DNA of 5,275 nucleotides from an uncultured Acidobacteriota bacterium (lineage in GTDB: Bacteria > Acidobacteriota > Vicinamibacteria > Vicinamibacterales > UBA8438), in NCBI GenBank assembly GCA_937888665.1, contig CALBET010000338.1:1-5275 (forward strand). Reading direction: 5' to 3'. Below the pieces are notes generated by a model. That model saw nothing but the letters and a program-made list of their open reading frames with translations, made no database searches and had not been told where the DNA came from. A program made the translations under genes and the position numbers. Positions within the stretch are counted from its first letter, which is position 1, and every line of letters starts with the position of its first letter. Shown here piece by piece: positions 1-5,275 of the stretch.

Positions 1-334
1 TCGCGTCCTCCTGAAACTCCTCAAGCTCCAGCTTACGGTCGGCCGGAAGGTACGGCTGGACGGTGATCGCGTAGATATCGACCCGTTCCAGATCCGCCGG
101 CTGGGTCCCGTCCCGATTCTGGGTGGGCAGCGTGAACCGGACCAACACTTCGTCACCTACCCGCTGGATAGTCAGATCGGCCATCGGGGACGGCACGCGA
201 ACAAACGGTGCCAGGGGTGGGCCCTTCTTCCCGCAGGCGAGCTGCGCCAGAATGGCTAGACTGACGAGCAGGACCGTAGCGCGGCGGAGCCGCCCGTGGC
301 AAAAATGCCGCTGCACCCGGTTTCGATGCGACAC
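1..334 (-). CDS. Putative lipoprotein with LptM-like N-terminus and FN3-like domain (partial, 3' end outside window)
   Basis: About 111 residues are visible before the frame leaves the window. Translation gives an Arg-rich n-region (GRLRR, residues 14-18), a hydrophobic stretch (about 20-33) and Cys34 followed by GKKGPPLAP. This looks like a lipoprotein signal, although the box (AQLAC) is imperfect because Gln sits at -3. CGKKGPP resembles the CGxKGPL start of LptM/YifL lipoproteins. From about residue 50 the pattern (LTIQRVGDEVLVRFTLP, then VDIYAITV) fits the first strands of a fibronectin type III-like beta-sandwich, so it is probably a periplasmic or outer-membrane-facing protein. I chose GTG at 334 because GGAAG sits four bases upstream. 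GTG at 367, overlapping the hslU stop as GTGA, and GTG at 316 are in-frame alternatives. It follows hslU directly and may be co-transcribed. The function is unknown. That the frame is coding is fairly sure; the fold is tentative. Confidence 0.72.
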   Translation of the reverse strand, partial: MSHRNRVQRHFCHGRLRRATVLLVSLAILAQLACGKKGPPLAPFVRVPSPMADLTIQRVGDEVLVRFTLPTQNRDGTQPADLERVDIYAITVQPYLPADRKLELEEFQEDA

Positions 335-338
335 GGGA

Positions 339-343
339 CTTCC
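339..343 (-). promoter_or_regulatory. Possible ribosome binding site for the FN3-like lipoprotein
   Basis: The minus strand reads GGAAG four bases before the GTG at 334. It is the best purine-rich match ahead of any of the three candidate GTG starts (367, 334, 316) and is the reason 334 was preferred. It is short and could be chance. Confidence 0.35.
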
Positions 344-363
344 ACGACGAGCGGCTGACAGAA

Positions 364-1779
364 TCACAAGATGTAGCGGGAGAGATCTTCGTTGCTGACG
401 ATGTCGGCCAGCATGGCGTCGACATACGCCGCATCGATCACGATCGTCTTCTCCTCCAGATCCGGCGCGTTGAACGAGACCTCGTCCAGCAACTTTTCCA
501 TGATGGTGTGGAGACGACGGGCGCCAATGTTCTCGGAACGCTCGTTGACCAGGGTGGCGAACTCGGCCAACCGATTCACTGCGTCAGGCTCGAACGTCAG
601 CGTGACGCCCTCGGTCGCGAGCAGCGCCGTGTACTGCTTCACGAGCGAGCTGCGTGGCTCGGTCAAAATCCGGACGAAGTCCCCCGTCTCCAGCGCGTCC
701 AGCTCTACCCGGATCGGAAAACGTCCTTGCAGCTCCGGTATGAGATCGGACGGTTTCGCGACGTGAAAGGCGCCGGCCGCGATGAACAATATGTGGTCGG
801 TGCGCACCATACCGTGCTTCGTATTGACAGTGGTACCTTCGACGATCGGGAGAATGTCGCGCTGCACCCCCTCGCGGCTCACGTCCGGACCCTGGCCGCC
901 CTCCCGACCAGTCACCTTGTCGATCTCGTCGATGAAAATGATGCCGGCCTGTTCCACCCGTTCCACCGCATCCTTCCGGACACTGTCGGTATCCACGAGT
1001 TTCTGTTCTTCTTCCAGCACCAGGTGTTCGAGCGCCTCCGGCACCTTGACCCGGCGTTTGCGTGATCGTCCCTGAAAGAGCCCCGGCAGCATGTCCTTGA
1101 CGTTGATGTCGATCTCCTCCACCGAGTTGCCGGAGATCACCTCGAACGAGGGGAAGCCCTTCTGGGGCACGTCGACATCGACTTCCCGATCGTCCAGTCG
1201 CCCCTCGCCCAGTTGCGTCCGCAATCGAGCGCGGGTGCGCTGATGGTGGTCGGTAGCCGGTCCCGGATCGTTGTCCTTCACGGAGGGGGGCAACGGTGGC
1301 AGCAAGAGGTCGAGCAGCCGCGCTTCCGCGTTCTCGCGGGCCTTCAGGCGAACCGCGACGAGCCGTTCTTCGCGGAGCATCTCGACCGCGAGTTCGACGA
1401 GGTCACGCACCATCGACTCGACGTCGCGCCCGACGTAGCCAACCTCGGTGAACTTCGACGCTTCCACCTTGATGAACGGCGACTGCGCCAAACGGGCGAG
1501 CCGGCGCGCGATCTCCGTCTTGCCGACCCCGGTCGGGCCGATCATGAGGATGTTCTTCGGCGCCACCTCCTCGGCCAATTCCGGCGAGAGTTGCTGGCGG
1601 CGCATCCGGTTTCGCAACGCGATGGCCACGGCGCGCTTGGCCTTCGCTTGCGAAATGACGTACTTGTCAAGTTCGGCCACGATCTCTCGTGGCGTCAGGC
1701 CTTCGATGGAGGGCTCGGCCCCACCGGCTTCGAGGGGTGACCGGAGCGCGTCACTCGACTCCGGAAGATAGATGGGCAT
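364..1779 (-). CDS. hslU: HslU (ClpY), ATPase/unfoldase subunit of the HslVU protease
   Basis: This is the hexameric AAA+ ATPase that unfolds substrates and feeds them into the HslV chamber in the cytoplasm. The 471 residues show: the N-terminal LTPREIVAELDKYVISQ block (28-44); Walker A GPTGVGKT (81-88); the GYVG pore loop (114-117); a variable I domain (about 130-240); Walker B IIFIDE (280-285); the sensor-1 region ILFIAAGAFH (330-339); the arginine-finger segment QGRFP (351-355, R353); sensor-2 GARR (419-422); and the terminal EDLSRYIL, matching the family's C-terminus that docks into HslV. All catalytic motifs look intact. E. coli HslU is 443 residues; here about 24 extra residues precede the conserved block. 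The start is ATG at 1779 with no clear Shine-Dalgarno, and I see no better start downstream before the conserved block. It lies 66 bases after hslV. The identification is near certain; the exact start is less so. Confidence 0.97.
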   Translation of the reverse strand: MPIYLPESSDALRSPLEAGGAEPSIEGLTPREIVAELDKYVISQAKAKRAVAIALRNRMRRQQLSPELAEEVAPKNILMIGPTGVGKTEIARRLARLAQSPFIKVEASKFTEVGYVGRDVESMVRDLVELAVEMLREERLVAVRLKARENAEARLLDLLLPPLPPSVKDNDPGPATDHHQRTRARLRTQLGEGRLDDREVDVDVPQKGFPSFEVISGNSVEEIDINVKDMLPGLFQGRSRKRRVKVPEALEHLVLEEEQKLVDTDSVRKDAVERVEQAGIIFIDEIDKVTGREGGQGPDVSREGVQRDILPIVEGTTVNTKHGMVRTDHILFIAAGAFHVAKPSDLIPELQGRFPIRVELDALETGDFVRILTEPRSSLVKQYTALLATEGVTLTFEPDAVNRLAEFATLVNERSENIGARRLHTIMEKLLDEVSFNAPDLEEKTIVIDAAYVDAMLADIVSNEDLSRYIL

Positions 1780-1811
1780 CGTGGGTGCTGAACGCGGACT
1801 CAGTGGGGGAG

Positions 1812-1846
1812 GCAGGCCGCTGAACGGACCACGTCGAACCGCCTGC
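1812..1846. repeat. Inverted repeat at the hslV stop / hslV-hslU spacer
   Basis: GCAGGC at 1812-1817 and GCCTGC at 1841-1846 are perfect 6-base inverted repeats separated by 23 bases. The right arm includes the last base of the hslV stop codon. No T-run follows on the minus strand, so this is not an intrinsic terminator. It could fold in the hslVU mRNA and tune processing, but a 6-base match with a long loop in GC-rich DNA is weak evidence. Confidence 0.2.
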
Positions 1847-2373
1847 TACAACGATTCGATCGTGACACTGGCGTTCGTGTAAATGCAAATGGACGCCGCG
1901 ATCTCCATGGCGTGCTCGGCAACCTCTCTGGCATCGAGTTCGGTGTGCCGGGCCAGTGCCTTGGCGGCCGACAACGCATAGGCGCCACCGGAGCCGATAG
2001 CCGCGATACCGTCGTCCGGCTCGATCAAGTCGCCCGTCCCGGACAAGAGAAACGTCGAGTCCGCGTCCATGACCAGCAGCATCGCTTCGAGCCGGCGCAG
2101 CAGCCGGTCGGTCCGCCAGTCCTTCGCCAACTCGACGGCCGAGCGCTCGAGGTTGCCTCGATATTGCTCGAGCTTCGACTCGAACCGTGAGCACAACGCG
2201 AACGAGTCGGCTGCGGATCCGGCGAAGCCGGCCAGGACCTTGTCGTTGTACAGGCGCCGGATCTTCTTGGCCCCCGCCTTCACCACCGTGTCGCCGAAGG
2301 TGACCTGTCCGTCGCCGGCCATCACCGCCACCCCGTTGTGACGCACAGACAAGACGGTCGTGCTTCTGATCAT
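1846..2373 (-). CDS. hslV: HslV (ClpQ), threonine peptidase subunit of the HslVU protease
   Basis: This proteasome-beta-like peptidase forms two stacked hexameric rings capped by HslU. The 175 residues match the E. coli protein (176) almost end to end. The segment STTVLSV aligns with E. coli MTTIVSV, making Thr5 the catalytic N-terminal threonine after removal of Met-Ile-Arg-Ser. Asp21 (in GDGQVTFG) and Lys37 (in AKKIRRLYNDK) correspond to Asp17 and Lys33 of the mature E. coli enzyme. AELAKDWRTDR-type and IGSGGAYA blocks are also present, as is the late ICIYTN motif. The start is ATG at 2373. A GAGG touches the ATG, too close for a normal ribosome site; TAGG eight bases upstream is a weak alternative. 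It sits 66 bases before hslU, in the usual hslV-hslU order. The only oddity is the four-residue propeptide, which other phyla also have. Confidence 0.97.
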   Translation of the reverse strand: MIRSTTVLSVRHNGVAVMAGDGQVTFGDTVVKAGAKKIRRLYNDKVLAGFAGSAADSFALCSRFESKLEQYRGNLERSAVELAKDWRTDRLLRRLEAMLLVMDADSTFLLSGTGDLIEPDDGIAAIGSGGAYALSAAKALARHTELDAREVAEHAMEIAASICIYTNASVTIESL

Positions 2374-2396
2374 CCTCGGAGCCTACCACGACGACC

Positions 2397-2419
2397 TCTC
2401 GCGGCCAGGCCCCGCGAGA
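2397..2419. repeat. Intergenic hairpin (8-bp perfect stem) upstream of hslV
   Basis: TCTCGCGG (2397-2404) and CCGCGAGA (2412-2419) form a perfect 8-base stem with a 7-base loop. It lies between the permease stop and the hslV start. On the minus strand it is followed by mixed sequence rather than a T-run, so it does not qualify as a standard intrinsic terminator. It may act as an mRNA end stabiliser or a weak terminator, or it may be a structure in the hslV leader. Confidence 0.4.
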
Positions 2420-2429
2420 CGGTCTACCG

Positions 2430-2455
2430 CCGAGCGAGCACCACGGGCTGCTCGG
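2430..2455. repeat. Second intergenic hairpin between permease gene and hslV
   Basis: CCGAGC (2430-2435) pairs with GCTCGG (2450-2455). An overlapping alternative pairs CGAGCA (2435-2440) with TGCTCG (2449-2454). Both stems are six bases. No T-run follows. Together with the hairpin at 2397-2419 it fills much of the 115-base spacer 2374-2488. I found no recognisable sigma-70 or heat-shock (RpoH-type) promoter for hslV in that spacer. Confidence 0.3.
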
Positions 2456-2488
2456 TGGCCGCGAGTGCCTGGTCGCATGGAAACGCCG

Positions 2489-3886
2489 TCACCGCGCGAC
2501 CGTGCCTCGCGATCGTCGCATGAGCATGTACACCGGCAGCCCCCCGAGGATCACCAGGACACCCGCGCCCGAGGTCGCCGGGCTGCGCCAGAGGGCGTTC
2601 AGCACGATGAGGGCGCTGGCCGCCGCAAAGATGAACGGTGCGAACGGATACCCCCAGGCGCGGAACGGTCGTGGCTCATCGGGATGCCGGCGGCGCAGCA
2701 CGAACAGAGACGCGACCGCGATTCCGGCAAACAGCACGATCGCAAAACCGGTGTACTCGACGAGCTGCTCGAAGCGCCCGGAGAGCACGAGCAGACTCGC
2801 CCACAGACCCTGGGCCATGATCGCCCGTGACGGAGTGTGGTATCTCGGGTCGACCCGCGCCGCGAACGCGGGGAACTGGCCATCCCGAGCCATCGCGTAA
2901 TAGACCCGAGGGCCCGCCAGCACCATCGCGCTGATACTGGCCGCGATCATCACCACCGAGGCGGCGGCGAACGGTCCGGCAATGATCGGCCCGAACAACC
3001 GATCGGCCGCCGCATCGACGACCCGCACGTCGACCGTCGCAAACTCCGCCACCGGAAGCGCATACACGTAGAGCGCGTTCAGCAGAAGGTAAATCACCAC
3101 CACCGTAACGGTGCCGAAACCGAGCGCGAGCGGCACGTTCCGACCCGGGTCTCGCATCTCTTCGGCCACATACGCCGCCGCGTTCCATCCGGAATAGCTG
3201 AACATGACCGGGATGAGCGCGAGCACCCAGAGCGCGGGCGAGACCGAACCGCCAACCCCAAAGTGCGACACATCGCCTGTACCGACGGTGAAACCGGCTG
3301 CGACGAACGCCACGAGCACCGCCACCTTGGCGCCCGCCAGCAGATTCTGCACGATGCGCCCCGGTCCGAGCCCGAACATGTGAACCGCCGAGAGCATGGC
3401 GATCACGGCGATCGCCACGACCGCCTGCGGAGACACCATGAGCTGGAGCGGGCCCAGTGGCAGGGTGAGGAACGGCGTCGTGTCACCGGCCGCGGGAACA
3501 AACCGGCTGAGGTAGCTGGCCAACCCGACGGCACTGGCGGCGATCGCGCCGCTGAATCCGGCGATGAACGAGGTCCAGCCGGTCAGGAAGCCGGCCAACG
3601 GCCCGAACGCCTCGCGTAGATACACGTACTCGCCGCCGGCCCGTGGTCGCAGAGCGGCGAGTTCCGCATAGGCCATCGCCCCGGCGAAGGCGAGCGCGCC
3701 CCCAGACGCCCAGACCGCGAGCATCGCCCAGGGGTGGGTCACCGACTGCGCGACGAACGCCGGCACCAGAAAAATGCCACCGCCGATGACATTCGATACC
3801 ACGATGGCGGCGCCATCGAGTGGTCCGAGACGACGCTCAAGTCGAACCGCGGATGTCGCCGGAGACGAGGCGGTGGAAGGAGCCAC
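2489..3886 (-). CDS. APC-superfamily amino-acid permease (LAT/YfnA-like)
   Basis: This 465-residue inner-membrane transporter has about 12 hydrophobic segments, roughly at 23-46, 52-76, 96-128, 155-175, 180-200, 219-242, 252-278, 300-325, 355-370, 374-396, 411-430 and 438-456. APC hallmarks include VIGGGIF in helix 1 (34-39, the unwound substrate site), YAELAALRPRAGGEYVY (73-89), the helix-6 segment FSYSGWNAAAYVAEE (229-243) followed by DPGRNVP, YYAMARDGQFP (329-339) and RPFRAWGYP before helix 11 (406-414). These match the L-amino-acid transporter (LAT) branch: uptake or exchange of amino acids driven by proton or substrate gradients. The actual substrate cannot be read from sequence. The start is GTG at 3886, the only reasonable start because the frame has a stop (TAG, 3910-3908) just upstream; the ribosome site is poor. 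It follows the small lipoprotein gene by 21 bases, so the two are probably co-transcribed and translation may depend on the upstream gene. Confidence 0.93.
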   Translation of the reverse strand: MAPSTASSPATSAVRLERRLGPLDGAAIVVSNVIGGGIFLVPAFVAQSVTHPWAMLAVWASGGALAFAGAMAYAELAALRPRAGGEYVYLREAFGPLAGFLTGWTSFIAGFSGAIAASAVGLASYLSRFVPAAGDTTPFLTLPLGPLQLMVSPQAVVAIAVIAMLSAVHMFGLGPGRIVQNLLAGAKVAVLVAFVAAGFTVGTGDVSHFGVGGSVSPALWVLALIPVMFSYSGWNAAAYVAEEMRDPGRNVPLALGFGTVTVVVIYLLLNALYVYALPVAEFATVDVRVVDAAADRLFGPIIAGPFAAASVVMIAASISAMVLAGPRVYYAMARDGQFPAFAARVDPRYHTPSRAIMAQGLWASLLVLSGRFEQLVEYTGFAIVLFAGIAVASLFVLRRRHPDEPRPFRAWGYPFAPFIFAAASALIVLNALWRSPATSGAGVLVILGGLPVYMLMRRSRGTVAR

Positions 3887-3907
3887 GCCAGCTGGACTGT
3901 CTCGGCG

Positions 3908-4393
3908 CTACTGGACCAGAAGCTGGCGATCGACATCCACGGTGTCGATCAGCGCCCACTGCTGAGCACGGTATTTGATGTACAGATCCATCTGGACATC
4001 GACGAAATCGCTATGCCCGAGCATCTCCGACTGGGACTGGTCGCCGGTATATCCACGACTCGAGTCGAGCCGCAGCACCGCCGTGGCCTCCCCCGGGGGG
4101 ATCCCCTCGGTGCCGGCCACCCTGACGAACGTGGTGCCCCACCCTTCGGTTTCACCCTCGCGGCGAAACACCGCGTTGATTTGCAAATATCCGAGCTCTT
4201 GAGCCGTCTCGTTTTCGAGGCGAAACGACACGGATGGCACGATCTTGTTGCGCCCGAGGGAATCGAGGCCGGCGTCGAACCAGCCGCTCGAGAGCTGGGT
4301 GACCTCGAGTGAGGCGGGCACATCCAGGGGGGACGCGCAGCCCCCCGCGGCCAGCACGCCGCACAGCGCGACGAGACGAAGGCTGGGGATCAT
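3908..4393 (-). CDS. Small uncharacterised lipoprotein
   Basis: The 161-residue protein starts MIPSLRLVALCG and has a hydrophobic signal ending AAGGC, with the putative lipidated Cys at residue 19. Ala and Ser follow it; by the enterobacterial +2 rule these would favour the outer membrane. The mature part has alternating strand-like segments (KIVPSVSFRLEN, LGYLQINAVFRR, WGTTFVRVAG, TAVLRLDSS, VDVQMDLYIKY, WALIDTVDVDRQLL) without helices or further membrane spans. That suggests one Ig-like beta-sandwich, loosely like FxLYD-type domains. I do not recognise a named family, though the pattern recalls hypothetical proteins of Acidobacteriota. ATG at 4393 is preferred over an in-frame TTG at 4399 because a TATTAT box lies seven bases upstream and no Shine-Dalgarno is present. 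It lies 21 bases before the APC permease, so a periplasmic role near transport is possible but unproven. Confidence 0.8.
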   Translation of the reverse strand: MIPSLRLVALCGVLAAGGCASPLDVPASLEVTQLSSGWFDAGLDSLGRNKIVPSVSFRLENETAQELGYLQINAVFRREGETEGWGTTFVRVAGTEGIPPGEATAVLRLDSSRGYTGDQSQSEMLGHSDFVDVQMDLYIKYRAQQWALIDTVDVDRQLLVQ

Positions 4394-4399
4394 TGGCAA

Positions 4400-4405
4400 A
4401 TAATA
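4400..4405 (-). promoter_or_regulatory. Candidate -10 box of a leaderless promoter for the lipoprotein-permease unit
   Basis: The minus strand reads TATTAT here, in a short AT-rich island within GC-rich DNA. Placing it at -12 to -7 puts +1 at base 4393, the A of the lipoprotein's ATG, so the transcript would be leaderless. That agrees with the lack of a Shine-Dalgarno before that ATG. The -35 region is poor: only a T-rich TTTTTG at 4428-4423 with 17-base spacing, shared with the T-run of the upstream terminator. Confidence 0.5.
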
Positions 4406-4423
4406 ACCCAGGGGCAGAGCTGC

Positions 4424-4448
4424 AAAAAAGTCCCCAAGTGGAGAACTT
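4424..4448 (-). terminator. Candidate intrinsic terminator after the anti-sigma gene
   Basis: On the minus strand AAGTTCTC (4448-4441), loop CACTT (4440-4436) and GGGGACTT (4435-4428) form an 8-bp stem with two G-U pairs. The core 6-bp stem is followed by T6 (4429-4424). It lies about 50 bases after the anti-sigma stop and just before the next gene's candidate promoter, which is the expected position. The stem is only moderately stable. Confidence 0.5.
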
Positions 4449-4479
4449 CAACCTGACGGCGATCCGTCTTCCCACGTTT

Positions 4480-4496
4480 GGACCCTGATCGGGTCC
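4480..4496. repeat. Hairpin directly after the anti-sigma stop codon
   Basis: GGACCC (4480-4485) and GGGTCC (4491-4496) form a perfect 6-bp stem with a 5-base loop, abutting the TAA stop at 4497-4499. The downstream minus-strand sequence begins AAACG, so there is no T-run. It may protect the mRNA 3' end or assist the T-run terminator at 4424-4448, or be chance. Confidence 0.4.
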
Positions 4497-5275
4497 TTAG
4501 CGTGATGAGAGCTGACGCATGTATTCCAGCAACCGTTGCCGAACCAGCTCGCTGTCGGCGTTCCCCATCTGGGCGAACATGCGCTCCATGTCCACCAAGT
4601 CGGCCCGGCGGCGGTTGGCCTGCTGCTGCTCGAGCTGCTGTAATCCGGTCACAAGCGCCCGCTCCTGGCGCTGCTCGCTCTCCAGCATCATCTGACGCAC
4701 CCCCTGCATCCACGCGTCATTTGTGTTGCCCGGCGTGGTCCCGGGTGTTGCGACAGGCGATGTTGCGCCCGCTGCCCCGGCCCCCAGCGCGGACTCACCG
4801 AGTCGGGGTTGTCTCCCCGGGGCCCCGCCGCCGGTACCGACCGGGGTGCCACGCACCGACTGAGCGTCAGGAGGCGTCTCGTCACGGGACGCCTCCAGCC
4901 GCTGCCCCAACGGCGAACCGGCCTCGATTTGCGCCGGAGAGGTCATCTCGCCGGTCCATCCGATACGGACGACCATCCCGCCTTGATTGATCCGCACCTC
5001 CGGTTTCGCAATGACGGCCGCCGTGGCCAGCACCAGGACGGCGGCCGCCGCCAGGCCCCATGCGGGCGACCGTCGCAGTCGGCCCCACCCGGACACCGGC
5101 ACGAGTGATGGTGCCAGCTTGGGCGCGTGTTCGTCCGTCGCGGACACCACCCGAAACCCGAGCGCGGCTGGGGGCGGGCTCCAACTCTCAAGCGTGTCAC
5201 GCACCTCCCGCAGGCCACCGATCTCGTCGGCGCACTGCGCGCAACTGCGCGCGTGGGTCTCAATGCGCTGACGGG
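4497..5275 (-). CDS. Transmembrane anti-sigma factor with zinc-finger (zf-HC2/ZAS) domain (partial, start outside window)
   Basis: The frame stays open to the right edge, giving 258 visible residues with no ATG. At the edge it reads THARSCAQCADEIGGLREV: His7, Cys11 and Cys14 of the visible part (bases 5255-5232) form H-x3-C-x2-C, the signature of zinc-binding anti-sigma domains that clamp ECF sigma factors at the inner membrane. The GTG at 5204 is therefore an internal codon, not the start. After the ZAS region comes a linker, a basic patch (GRLRR), one membrane helix (WGLAAAAVLVLATAAVIA, about 71-89), then KPEVRINQGGMVVRIGW. A Gly/Pro/Ala/Thr-rich low-complexity stretch (about 130-185) follows, and a charged, Gln-rich, probably coiled-coil C-terminus (about 190-258) with repeated MERMF/LEYMRQL-type helices. 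The domain order N-cytoplasmic, single span, periplasmic tail fits the family. A sigma factor gene is expected immediately upstream, beyond 5275. The signal sensed is unknown. Confidence 0.82.
   Translation of the reverse strand, partial: RQRIETHARSCAQCADEIGGLREVRDTLESWSPPPAALGFRVVSATDEHAPKLAPSLVPVSGWGRLRRSPAWGLAAAAVLVLATAAVIAKPEVRINQGGMVVRIGWTGEMTSPAQIEAGSPLGQRLEASRDETPPDAQSVRGTPVGTGGGAPGRQPRLGESALGAGAAGATSPVATPGTTPGNTNDAWMQGVRQMMLESEQRQERALVTGLQQLEQQQANRRRADLVDMERMFAQMGNADSELVRQRLLEYMRQLSSR

Noticed and set aside
153..434. 93-residue minus-strand frame starting inside hslU
   Set aside because: It overlaps the hslU end and is in a different phase from the lipoprotein frame, which has a signal-like segment and a CGKKGPP motif.
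508..1740. Plus-strand open frames opposite hslU (508-1065, 1213-1740 and smaller ones)
   Set aside because: They mirror the conserved HslU reading frame and show no motifs of their own.
1751..2389. 212-residue minus-strand frame overlapping hslV
   Set aside because: It is an out-of-phase reading of hslV, rich in Arg/Gly and without recognisable domains; hslV has intact catalytic residues in the other frame.
2837..3619. 260-residue plus-strand open frame opposite the permease
   Set aside because: It lies wholly antisense to a well-supported APC permease; its His/Arg/Glu-rich composition is typical of a reverse-frame shadow in GC-rich DNA and shows no domain.
4394..4399. TTG at 4399 as the lipoprotein start
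   Set aside because: It adds only two residues, has no ribosome site, and lies between the TATTAT box and the ATG, so it would precede the predicted transcription start.
4480..4496. Hairpin after the anti-sigma stop as a full intrinsic terminator
   Set aside because: The stem is perfect but no T-run follows on the minus strand; the structure at 4424-4448 fits better.
4478..4990. 170-residue plus-strand frame opposite the anti-sigma gene
   Set aside because: Its Pro/Arg/Ala-rich composition is expected for an antisense frame; the minus-strand frame has a zinc motif, membrane helix and coiled coil.
1..5275. Mobile element, CRISPR, toxin-antitoxin or phage-defence system
   Set aside because: No direct repeat arrays, transposase, integrase or defence-type domains were seen; gene content is mainly housekeeping and membrane functions in uniform GC-rich DNA.

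Overview
The window is GC-rich. Every gene I can support lies on the minus strand, so transcription runs from the high-coordinate end to the low. Two putative lipoproteins, a zinc-type anti-sigma factor and the HslVU protease point to a two-membrane bacterium. The protein style (HslU, the FN3-type lipoprotein, the small lipoprotein before the permease) reminds me of Acidobacteriota, perhaps Vicinamibacteria-like. That placement is inference from memory and has not been tested.

Layout in transcription order. (1) 5275-4497: most of a membrane-bound anti-sigma factor. Its start lies beyond the window; an H-x3-C-x2-C zinc motif is visible at the edge, followed by one membrane helix and a long periplasmic tail. 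(2) 4496-4394: a short junction with a hairpin right after the stop, a hairpin followed by a T-run (candidate intrinsic terminator), and a TATTAT box seven bases before an ATG (candidate promoter of a leaderless mRNA). (3) 4393-3908: a small lipoprotein of unknown function. (4) 3886-2489: a 12-helix APC-superfamily amino-acid transporter, 21 bases downstream of the lipoprotein and probably co-transcribed with it. (5) 2488-2374: 115 bases without a gene, holding two small hairpins. (6) 2373-1846 hslV and 1779-364 hslU: the ATP-dependent HslVU (ClpQY) protease, peptidase first and unfoldase second. (7) 334-1: the beginning of another putative lipoprotein, with an LptM-like CGKKGPP start and an FN3-like domain, running off the left edge.

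HslV and HslU form one two-part cytoplasmic protease. The anti-sigma factor presumably holds an ECF sigma factor encoded just outside the right edge. The lipoprotein and permease form a second probable unit. No RNA genes, CRISPR, insertion sequences or phage genes were seen. I found no convincing new biological system. The best leads are the compact terminator/promoter/leaderless-start junction and the two uncharacterised lipoproteins.
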